Assembly: GCA_964433975.1 (NCBI GenBank)
Contig: CAYSSS010000002.1
Location: 1-64,000, forward strand
Direction: 5' to 3'
Source of the DNA: 2-01-FULL-45-10 sp964433975
GTDB lineage: Bacteria > Omnitrophota > Gorgyraeia > 2-01-FULL-45-10
DNA length: 64,000 nt
Every line of letters starts with the position of its first letter. Position 1 is the first letter of the stretch. Shown here piece by piece: positions 45,629 through 56,000 of this stretch. The notes beneath the pieces are model-generated. The model was not told the origin of the DNA, did no database searches, and worked only from the letters and a program-made list of their open reading frames with translations. The position numbers were made by a program, and so were the translations under genes.

Positions 45629-46498
45629 ATGAAACAGTCGCAATCGCTTGTTCTTTTTCATCAAAACACGGTCCGCCGCTATTGGGATGAAGGTAAGGAG
45701 CTTTGGTATTTTTCCGTCGTGGATGTGGTGCAGATATTGACTGATTCTACAATCCCAAGACGATATTGGAGCGATCTTAAAACGAAACTTCAGGCGGAAG
45801 GAAGTGAAGTGTACGAAAAAATCGTACAGTTGAAAATGACTGCTCCAGATGGAAAACAAAGAGAAACCGACTGTTTATCCACTGAAGATTTGTTTCGTGT
45901 CATTCAATCCATCCCTTCACCTAAAGCGGAACCGTTTAAGCTGTGGTTGGCAAGAGTTGGATACGAGCGCATACAGGAGATAGAAGATCCGGAGCTGGCG
46001 ACTAAAAGAACGAGGGCTTTATACAAAGCCAAAGGTTATAGTAATAATTGGATTGAGAAGAGAATGCGGGGTATCGCTATACGAGAAGAATTAACCGATG
46101 AATGGCAGAAAAGAGATGTCAAAGGACAGATCGAATATGCCATTTTGACATCCGAAATTTCCAAAGCCGCTTTTGGCGTAACGCCAAATGAATACAAAAA
46201 ATTGAAAGGTCTGGCCAGAGAAAACTTGCGTGATCATATGAATGATTTAGAGCTTATTTTCTCCATGCTCGGCGAAGCTGCAACCACAGAAATAACACGC
46301 AATAAGAATGCGCGAGGATTTAAACAGAGTAAAAAAGCGGCACGCGAAGGTGGCCAAGTAGCAGGCAGGGCGAGAAAAGACCTTGAATCAAAAACCGGTA
46401 AGAAAGTCATTTCGCAGGAAAACTACCTCCCAAAACCACCTGTAAAATTAATTAAAATTGAGAAAAGTGATGAAGGACAGAAAAAAGAAACAAAATAA
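45629..46498 (+). CDS. DinD/BRO-N domain protein (phage antirepressor-like)
   Basis: This is a 289-aa protein. The ATG at 45629 has a strong ribosome site aaaggagg (45613-45620) at 8-nt spacing. Residues about 10-115 match a BRO-N domain (WYFSVVDVVQILTDS, RRYWSDLKTKL, TDCLSTEDLFRVIQSI, KAEPFKLWLARVGYERIQE). The C-terminal half follows the DinD pattern: a GLARENLRDHM stretch, a central LGEAATTEITRNK region, an EGGQVAGRARKDLESKTG block and a short LPKPP tail. BRO-N proteins are often phage antirepressors; E. coli DinD is SOS-induced and inhibits RecA activities. The gene is isolated from other phage genes, has its own promoter and leader hairpin, and is flanked by imperfect repeats, so it looks like an acquired cassette. 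Function in this host is unknown. Confidence 0.88.
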   Translation: MKQSQSLVLFHQNTVRRYWDEGKELWYFSVVDVVQILTDSTIPRRYWSDLKTKLQAEGSEVYEKIVQLKMTAPDGKQRETDCLSTEDLFRVIQSIPSPKAEPFKLWLARVGYERIQEIEDPELATKRTRALYKAKGYSNNWIEKRMRGIAIREELTDEWQKRDVKGQIEYAILTSEISKAAFGVTPNEYKKLKGLARENLRDHMNDLELIFSMLGEAATTEITRNKNARGFKQSKKAAREGGQVAGRARKDLESKTGKKVISQENYLPKPPVKLIKIEKSDEGQKKETK

Positions 46499-46736
46499 TA
46501 AACGCTATTTTTATTCAGTCGTGGAGGAGGGAATACAAAATCCCGAATACTTTGGCTATAGAGGGGGTCGGATAGAAATAACCGATACTAAGTCTGATTC
46601 GTCCTACCCAATAGCGGAGGCAAGATTTCTTATCCCAAAAGAATTTATAGTTGGCTTCAGGGAAACATTCGATTTTAAAGAAAGTAATTTACCAATAATA
46701 ATAAATTGGGGAAAAGAATTATACGAAAACAGGTGA
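46470..46736 (+). CDS. Small hypothetical protein overlapping the DinD-like gene
   Basis: The product is about 88 aa from ATG at 46470; a TTG at 46458 and a GTG at 46467 are alternative starts. It overlaps the end of the DinD-like gene by 29 bp, suggesting translational coupling. The N-terminus is basic (MKDRKKKQNNKRY), followed by a mixed alpha/beta sequence with SVVEEGIQNPEYFGYRGGR and PIAEARFLIPKEFIVGF. I recognise no family. Base use is AT-rich like its neighbour, so the two probably moved together. It could be a partner of the DinD-like protein; being a random open frame is less likely but not excluded. Confidence 0.55.
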   Translation: MKDRKKKQNNKRYFYSVVEEGIQNPEYFGYRGGRIEITDTKSDSSYPIAEARFLIPKEFIVGFRETFDFKESNLPIIINWGKELYENR

Positions 46737-46823
46737 CATGGAATCGACCAATGTATAACCATCTTCCGACCCCAGCTCGAAAGTACGATCCACCCCCGCG
46801 GTAGACGTATCCCATAGATGAAT

Positions 46824-46866
46824 CCCGCTCGTTGTAACCGATTCCCAGCCCCGGCCTGAGAATGGT
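46824..46866. repeat. Imperfect direct repeat, copy B
   Basis: The blocks cccgctcgttgtaa (46824-46837) and agccccggcctg (46847-46858) followed by agaatggt match the sequence around the stop codon of the giant gene (copy A, 45447-45499). The two copies bracket the DinD-like cassette. Confidence 0.7.
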
Positions 46867-46980
46867 AAAAATTAGCAACAACAATAGGTTAGTTCTTCCA
46901 TAGCAGGACACTCCATAACTAAAATCACATAACTAATTGTATTACAAGTACTTATGTTTTTGTTAAGCAACAAAAAAGGC

Positions 46981-47006
46981 AATGTATACACATTGACATA
47001 TACATT
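46981..47006. promoter_or_regulatory. Inverted repeat over the -35 box (operator candidate)
   Basis: AATGTATA (46981-46988) and TATACATT (46999-47006) form a perfect 8-bp inverted repeat with a 10-bp spacer that contains the -35 box. The arm centres are 18 bp apart. This geometry suits a dimeric repressor blocking the promoter of the downstream operon. Confidence 0.5.
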
Positions 47007-47020
47007 ATAAGTGGTATACT
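46993..47020 (+). promoter_or_regulatory. Promoter of the 4,088-aa gene and operon
   Basis: The -35 box TTGACA (46993-46998) is perfect, the spacer is 16 bp, and the -10 box is TATACT (47015-47020). Transcription would start near 47027, giving a leader of about 50 nt. It is the only clear promoter before the three genes that follow with roughly 20-bp spacing. Confidence 0.8.
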
Positions 47021-47075
47021 CATCTGTAAACACTAAACAAAAGATAGATAAACAAAACAAAGGACATCCCCGATA

Positions 47076-50000
47076 GTGAATGCTTGGCGCAAACAGACAA
47101 AAGGATCAGCCACAAGAGAAGAGCTTGGGACGAAGCCGCTTATCATGGACTTGCAAAGTCCTGGAAATAAAAAGTGGCTTAGGGCCGTAGCTCTTTTTTT
47201 AGTTATAGCGTTTGTTAATCAGGATATAATCTGGGCGCAGGGCGGGGATCCCGTTTGGGCTAAGGGCGCGAACGGGTCTTTTAATTTAAAGCCGAAGGTG
47301 AACGGCCATGGCGACGTATCGATTCCCAAGGATATAGCCGTTACAAAGGACGTCTACAGCGGCGCCAACGGCAAGACGATCATAAATATCCAGGATGCCC
47401 ACGCGTCGCTTACCGCGCAGGAGTCCATAGTATCCATATTAGACTCATTAGTAACCAATTATGACCTTAAATTGGTGGCTATAGAGGGCTCTTCAGGCTA
47501 TATAGACACATCACTCTTAAAGACATTCCCGGACGAATCCATCCGTAAAGCATCGGCCAAGTACCTGATGAAGAAGGGCAAGCTCTCTGCAGGCGAGTTC
47601 TTTTCCGTAACTTCGGACAAGGAGATCGCCTTATATGGCATAGAGTCAAAGAAGCTCTATACCGAAAACGTAGAGCAGTTCAAGAAGATCTACGAGATAA
47701 ACGGGGCTATATCGAAGGATATAAGAGGCCTTACAGCCGCGTTCGAGGATCTCAAGGACAAGATATATTCCACAGATCTGAAGCAATTGGAGAGGAACTC
47801 TGTCCTACATAAGGACGGCAAGATCGGCTTCTCAGACCGCTGGGAGTTCGTCTACGCACTGGCCTCAAAATACAACATAAGCTATAAGAAGTACGAAAAT
47901 CTCGCAAAGCTAGTCGAATCCCTGAAATACGAAAAGAAGATAAATTTTAACAAGGCCACAAAAGAGCGTGACGCCCTGATCGATGCCTTAAGCAAGAAGG
48001 TCGTGAAGCAGGACCTCGAGCAGATGGTCCTGAAGAGCGTATCGTTCAAGATGAATAAGCTGTCGCAGGGCGAATATTACCTCTACCTGCAGGAGCTGGC
48101 ATCGCGCTACGGCATAGATCCCGTGCCGTACGGGCACCTCATAAACTACACCAACTACATAGCTCTGTATGAGTCCATAGACATAATGGCGATCTTTGAG
48201 GAGGTCAAGGCCTATGAGGATGAGATAGAGGCGAAATTATTCACCAATGAATACCAGAAGAAACTGCATGATTTCTCGGGCTTTGTCGATCTGGTATCGA
48301 ACCTTTATGAGCTGAAGCTATCCAACGGCGACCTCGAGGCCTTTGTGGTAGATATGAATAAATTCAACGCTGCCGATATCGCGCAGTTCATCAAGGCCGC
48401 CTCGCTGAAGTACGGGGTCACCATAAACGGCGACTACGACCTTGGCGCTATCTTCGACAATATTCCGACCGCACTCTCTTTCTACAGGACAGCGGAAGAG
48501 AGAAATACAGCTATCCTCGCCAATACCATAAACCGCATGGATAGAGAGGGCCAGAACGTGGCTGCGCTCGTTACGGGAGGTTTCCACACCAAAGGCCTCA
48601 CGGAAATATTGAAGCAGAAAGAGACCTCATACATCGTAATACTGCCTAAGTTCGACGCCTCCAAAGGCGACAGGCCGTACGTGGCGATACTCACCAACAA
48701 AAAGGACCCTTACGAGGACCTGATCCGAAGCGGCAAGTGCCAGATATTGGCGGAAGAGTACCTGGGCGAAGGGATATCGGATCCCATCATGACAGAGGCG
48801 TTCATCGTAGATGTCATAATGACGAACCTGGCTGTGGCCGCCATAGAGAAGAAGAATGTCGACAGCGTGGCGCAATTATGGATCGACAGCTATGCCAGGG
48901 CCTATGATAACCTCAAAACAAAAGGCATAATCAAAGAGCCGCCTGCCGGCGTTCAAGAGAAGCCCTTTGTGTGGACATATGGATACAGGACAGTCGAAGT
49001 ACTTAAAGACGGAACTATCGAGAACAGGCCATCTAGCGCGGGAGAGGTGGAGGAATATAAGAATGCGTACCGCAAAGAGGGCGCCGCCAAAGGCAAAACG
49101 GTTTCTTTCGAAGAGAGGCTTGCGAGGTTAGAGACCACCACCAAGGAGATGCTCGCAGAATCGATAGCCGGATCTATCAACAAAGCAAAGGCCAAGAAAA
49201 ATTTTGACGAGGAATTTGAAAGAGTCGCAAACCGAAAGGGCGCGTACAAGGCCCTTACCGACAAAGAAAAATCCGAGATCAAGAACGATGTCCGCGGCAG
49301 GATGGACAGGTACTTGGCGACGAACAGCAATGTGGCCCCAACCGATAATCCATTAACACCAAAATACATGGCTGGCGCAGTTAGAGCTATTGTACAAAAT
49401 CATCTTGGCCCAGTTACGGAGGATATGGCTAGGCTTGGACCAGAAGCGCTCCCCGCTCCTGTTATGCCGAGGATTCCAACTGCGAGAGAGGTTAACTATG
49501 GGGTCAGCCGTATTCCTTCGGGCGAGCCTATACCTTACGAAAGAGCGATAGCGAGCATAGCAGAAGTAGTAAGAAGCTCCAGAGAGCCCGTCATAGTAGT
49601 CATAGATGGAAAGACTGATAAAAGCGATCTGAGCCAAAAAGCGGGCAAGACTTATACCGCAAAGAGCATGATGGATGACGAACTATATGGCCCCAAAGAA
49701 GAAAAGATTCACATTTTCGGGGATAGTTTTGCGAAGACGTTTAATAAGGTAGCAGCCGGCAAGAACATAGAACAGGCTATTGAGGTACCTTACCAGAAGA
49801 TCATAGATGACAAGGATTCAATAAATAAACGCACTTTATACGAAGAGTACATAGGCCGTTATTTTGCCCACCACCTCAACGAATTGTTAGTTGAAGGGAG
49901 ACGCGTCATAGTCTTTGACGAAGCGTCAGCCATCTTTAATTTCAGGATGGCAATGCAGTATCATAAAGAGCTTCCTAGCAAGATAAGAGTGGTCAATGTG

Positions 50001-53000
50001 TATATTGAGGCTGAGAATGGACAGCGCACTGTGCGATCCGACCAGGGATTGTGGGGTGGCGATATTAATCCGATCAAAGAAATTTCACCTAAGCCGCCCG
50101 CCCTCGAAGAATTAGCGATAAACTTAAGCGAAGTCTTTATTTTAAGAGCAGGAGAAGCCGCAAATACTAATATCGAAGGTATTAAATTCGAAGCCGGTAT
50201 GACGGACCTGCCCGATGCTATCTTCGAAGCTGCTCAAGGAGAGGGTGCCGATGAGATTGAGATAATATTGAGCAAAGATTTAAAGACTGCAAGGATCAAG
50301 TTATTTGCTTCCGGCAAAGAAATTGCAAATCCGCTGCCATCATTTAATTCAGACTGTTTCGGTGGATTAGTTGGCAGCTGTTATATGCATGTAAAACCGA
50401 TGGACCCCGGTGGCTCTTGGGAAAAAGATTTTAGCAAGGAATTCATTAGCAGGAAAGGAACGCCGCTTTTAGTGGCACACGAAGTAAAGGAAGGCGAGCA
50501 CTATCTAAGGATTTCTATACCTAAAAAGCCGGCCGCGCCGGAAGCGCCAAAGGCGCCGGAGGGCCTCGGCGTCATACCTAGCATGAGAAATTGGTTTAGC
50601 GATGGCTTATTCAGAAAATTATTCGACAAAAAATATGACACGATGATGACTATTTATGATGTGCTCCTAGGGCCCTTATTCGAAGAAGCGGGATTCAGGG
50701 GTATTCCTATAAGCATTGCAGTGCTGATGCAGACCGGCGGCTTTAATAACGCGTTTATCTTTGCAAGTCTTGCTGTGGCTCTTATAGTCACATTCGCAGC
50801 ATTTGTGTTGCTGCACCCGAAAGAAGCGAGGGGCCCACCCGTACTCATAGGAATAATGGCCTCTCTTACTCCCTTCCTATTTTTATCGATGGGCATGCCT
50901 CTCTTGTATTCACTGCTTGCCACCTTTGGAATACACATAATCATAAACAGTGTTGCACTTATACAAACAGACAGAGATAAATTCAAAACGCGCGCTATGA
51001 TTGACGAGCTCACGAAGTTAGGAAATAGGTGGGCAGGAGTAGAAGCTCTAAATACGGAGATAGGGCATGCTTCCAGGAACGAAGGCCGGCGACTATCATT
51101 CATTATCATGGATATAGACAATTTCAAAGAGGTAAATGATGCCTACGGCCACCAGGTCGGCGATGATGTGTTAACGCAAGTTGCCGATATTGTAAAAAAA
51201 CGTATTAGGCAAGAAGATACGGTGTTCAGGTATGGCGGTGAAGAGATCGCGGTAATAGTGCCAGAGTCCGATGTCGATGGAGCAAGCGCCCTTGCATCAG
51301 ATATTAGGCTTGCTATAGAGAACGGGACGAACCCGATAAAAGTCACGGTAAGCATAGGGGTTTCACAATATCGCAGAGATCCTAGTAGGGATTCTGTGAG
51401 AGCCTATGACATAGAGGATGAAAAGAGGGTCACAGAAAGAGAGATCAAGGGAGTTATTGAAAGGGCGGATAAGGCGCTTTATTTAGCGAAACACGAGGGA
51501 AAAAATACGATTCGCAATGAAAGAGACCGGCCGGGCATACCGGCGCCGGGGAAGCTTGCTATGCCGGCAATGGGTTGTCCATCCGATGAGGCAAGTTTTG
51601 TCAGTGCAGGATATCTCCCGGTGCTAGGCGGTATAGCGGTCGCCGCGATAATCGTAGCAAGCGCCGATATCAATACGCTCAATTTTGTGCTGTCGGGCCT
51701 TTCCGGATTAGCGGCATTTTACATACTACGCGCGGTAAAACTTAAGTTCACGGCATGGTCCGGCGCTATCCTCGCAACCTTATTGGCGGCAATGTTATCG
51801 GGAATACTTCCTTTAGGTCCGCCTTCGCGCGTCACGCCCGAGCAACTTACGCTTCCGGCAGTTACAGCCGCAGCGCCCATTCAACAGGCGATGCCGATTA
51901 CAACCGCTCCTGTCGCAGCGACGCAGCCAGCGCCTGTTGCACCTGTGCCTGCCGCAGTAGAAAAGGCAGAAAAAAAATTAGTAAAAGCGCCGGACATTAT
52001 AAAATTGCTGAACGAAGGTTCCAATAAAGAACTGTTGAATGCCGATGCCAGGGACGCTACGATACTTGGCTGTGAAGGAATGACCGAAGAAGATGCCGCC
52101 AAGATAGAATTTATTATGAGATCTATCACGGCAATCGAGCTCGGCCTCTATTATCCGCAGACCGGAAATCCGCTACAGACGGACCGCATATGGGTTGAAA
52201 AATTCATAAAAGATCTGACCAAAAATGAAAATGGAATAAAAGATAAAAATACCGCTTTGGTGAATTGGCTCAGGAGCATTGTAAAAATACTCGATAACAC
52301 CAAGGGCTCAAGGTCGATTAAAGCGGCGGAAAGGATCGAGGCCCTTGCAAAGAAATTGGAAAAGGACCTTGGGGCAAGGCAAAAATTAGATCTGGAAGAA
52401 TATTTCCTCCGGACCTCCAGGGACTTGAGAGGCCTGATAACGCAGGATTCTTATGCGGCTTACCGCGTAGGGGCATACGCTTTCAGAAGAGGGGAGATCG
52501 ATCTAGCTACCGTAAAGAAAGGTGATTATGCCGCTATAGCAAAGGCGTGGAAAGAAAAGTGGAATACATGGCTTGGCCTTGGCCTTGTCAGCAGGGCAGA
52601 AATAATAGCGATGATAGCGGATGCTAACGAAGCTGACTTTAAGATAGGCATGCATATATTTAATATCGCAAGCCCGACATACGAAGAACTGGTAAGGGCA
52701 AAGCGCAAATTACGAGAAATATATTATGAAACAAGAAAAAAAGGTATAGACAAAATGACTCCGGACGAGCTTCAGGGCCTGCTCGCCAAAATTAAAAAGA
52801 ATGAAGACGGCATAAAAGCAGCTCAAGAAAAGTTTACAGTTATTTTAAAAAAGCTATCCGGTGTTTTAACGGGCGAATTCTCTAAAAAACTGCTGGCCGA
52901 AATAGATGCTGGGTTTTCGGGCGCGTGCCTGGAAGCGAAAGAATTGGGCGGCTATTCTGCAGATGGCTTCAAGGCAAAAATAGAAGCGAGGATAAAGGCC

Positions 53001-56000
53001 TCAACCCAGCCGAAGGCTGGAATCAGATTAAATATGTCGGGGATCATGACAGGACTTACATTCATCCTACTCGCCAAGATGGGTTTAGCGCCTATATCGA
53101 TCGGGATAGCCGTGATTTTGGTGAGCTTGATCGTTCTGGCTGTAACAAAAACCGGGATTATTTCAAAAATTCCGCACTTCATCCTTCGTATCTACGCTTT
53201 CGCGGATCGCGTAAATGGGAGATATCAAAACTTAAGAACGGGAAATAAGATTAGCAAAAAGATGCGAGCACACGGCTATGGGCGACCGCCCAAAGTGGAA
53301 AAGCCTCTCAGGCCCGGCGAAGAGCCGAAAGTGGTGACGACAGGATTTGTTGGATCGCCGCTCTTATACAAAGATCCGTATCGAGAGAGCCTGAAACTAG
53401 ACCCTTATGATAAAGCCCATTATAAATGGGACCCTGAAATCCATCGCTGGTATCGCGACGACCTGACGAATAAGAAGACAGTACTCGGAACATGGGAAGA
53501 TGTTCAGAGGGCCAAAAAAGAGAACCCAACGGATATGAAATACCACGTTGTCATAAGGATGAAGGACCGTTGCTCTGTATATGTTTTTGATGCGCACCAT
53601 GACTCGCAATACTATCTACAAGAGGCATATGAGAGGAACGAGATAAAGAGAAGCGGCAACAAAATACTATGGTTGGATGATCATCCGGATATGGCGGATC
53701 GAAATGCTTTGGCCGATGCGCGTATAGCCAGAGAAACTATCGAAAACGGATGGGCGTCGGGGGACGAAGGCGCTTTTATGTGGGGCCATGCAGGGCCTGT
53801 ATGGGATAAAAGGGTTCCGGTATCAGGTGCGTGGAAAATAGATAAAAAGTTGGTCGGTTCATATAAAAGCTTTAATCTCGCCAAATATGACAGTGATCCG
53901 GCGTTGAAAAGAATGCTGGAAGAAGACAAATTAGCTTTAATAGTAGATACGGATGTGGCTGAAGCAGGGCCTACAATCGCATTCCTGAACAAACTCCATG
54001 GCCGTACGTCCACCGTACATATTACCACATCACCTTCAGAAACCGAGGAGCTTACCAAAGCCGAACAAGATGGAGCATATGGTATGATGGATGGCTTAAT
54101 CTCTCCAGAAGGCTATGGCACCGTAGAAATCAGCCGGAAGCTAGCGCAATTTTTCACCGGGTATAACGCGGAAGAGAAAAGACCTCCCAGGCCCGGCGCG
54201 GGCGTACTGCCTATAACTAGAAAAATATTTGGCGAGAAATTCGGCAAGAGCGGATGGGTGACCTTTGGAATCGCTCCCATCCTGGAAGAACTTATTTTTA
54301 GGGTGGCGCCGCTCTTCTTGCCCATGGTGCTGGCAGTTCTATTTGTGCCGGGCATAAATATTTTAGATCTCACTTATTTTAGCCCCACCTCACTAATGGC
54401 TTTTTCAACAAGTCTTGGGGCCTCTGGCTTCATCTTTACCCGGCTGCACGGTGATACTAAAAGAGAAGCTATGATTCCGGCCATAATAAGCGTTCTTGCA
54501 GGGGCCGCAGGCATAGGCGCGGCATTCTTCATCCTGCCGCACTTTACCCTGCTATATGGAAACATTGGTTTGCTGTACGGCGGTTTGATCGCCTGGGGAA
54601 TATTCAGCCTTAAGCATATCATAGCCAATGTGATTACGGTCATATTCAAGCTCCCCTATCTTATAGCGAACCTTTTCAGGAAACCCAACGCAGGCGGAAA
54701 GTCCGAGATATCCCCGCAACAAGAAGTCGTAGATGTCAAAATACACAGGAATAGGGCGCGCGCCGTGGCAATAAGAGTGCTGAATGTCATGTATCCGGGC
54801 AAGGATAAAAGAGAACGGGCCGCACTGGAAAAAGAACACGCCGCCTTTGTAAGAAATTTTGACGACAGAAGAATGATCCCCGGATTCGAGAGAGAGCAAA
54901 GGGACCGCCTTCTGAAGATAATAGGCATGGCAGACTCTGTGCTGGCATATGTCTTCCCGATACTCGATTCTTATAATCTACTCAAAAAGCATATAGAATC
55001 AAAAGAGGCGGACAATATGCATATATACATATATAATTCTCCCGAGGAGGTAGGATATCAGCCGCCCACGAGAATAGTAATAGCGGCGAATGACAGGGAC
55101 CATCTTGTGGTCGATGCCACGAATCTGGTTGTCAACAAATTATCGAGTATAATCGGCAAGACAATATATATACCACCGAGGTTATATTCGTATTCCACAT
55201 CTCATTATGATAATCGGTATCCGATCTTGTATTTTGACGTCGTATGCATAGATAATAAAACTGGCGCGCAGCTGCCGCTAACGGAAGATGACATAGCGAA
55301 AATTTACGATAAATTCAACCTGCGGCCGATATTCGAAGGTTCAGCCGGCCCGGTCAAAATATACGGCGTAAGGAAGGAAGAATTAAGAGAGGCCATCGAG
55401 CCGGCTATGGACAAGGCGATATGGAAACGCAATACGGCGGCGGAGAGGGCGCTTAAGAGCAAACCTTCCGGCGGAGCAAGGATAGCCGCAGGCGGCGCCG
55501 TAGTTGTGCCGGAAATAAATAGCGCTGATTTTAAAGAGAAGATATGCCGTTGGTGGGATACCGACAGGTTCGTGCGCCTCAAAATAGCCTCAGCCATACA
55601 GGATCTCGGAGCCGCCATCGATACCATAACGGCGACACCAGGCATAATGCACCTTTCGATGGGGGAGATCGCAAAGCGCATAAAGGAAAAGATAACCCAT
55701 CCGCACAGGCAAGAGGCGATGACCAACCTCATGATAATAATAAAGACAGATATTATACCGCAGACCATGCGCGATGGCCCTAAAGCTAGAAAGATAAGGT
55801 TATTGCTGGAAGACAGGATCATAAAGAAGATCAATAGTTATCAGCAGGAGAGCAATGATTGTCGCAGTGTAGGAGACGAAAAAAAAGCGGAAGAGTTAAA
55901 AGCGCTCGCGGCCGAATTTAAAACGCTCGGCGATGAGTTGATGAAAGAATTTATAAAGAGAAGTGACTGGGTTCCCGATGAGATGGTGGAGCATGAATGC

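Larger units (their letters stand above)
46737..47075. other. Non-coding stretch with gene remnant and promoter
   Basis: This 339-bp region lies before the second giant gene. It holds an imperfect copy of the giant gene's end (46824-46866), an AT-only 8-bp hairpin (46957-46976), a palindrome AAGTACTT (46946-46953) and the promoter with its inverted repeat. On the minus strand about 46736-46865 reads as a protein-like segment (RPGLGIGYNERDSSMGYVY, then RGGGSYFRAGVGRWLYIG) without a start or continuation, so it may be a decayed gene piece. Confidence 0.6.

Noticed and set aside
46957..46976. Intrinsic terminator after the small gene
   Set aside because: The perfect 8-bp stem is almost all A-T (ttttt-gtt arms), too weak to call with confidence, and it lies over 200 bp past the stop codon.
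46872..47060. A 62-aa minus-strand gene in the intergenic region
   Set aside because: It overlaps the strong promoter and inverted repeat, is Cys- and Thr-rich by chance and has no ribosome site.
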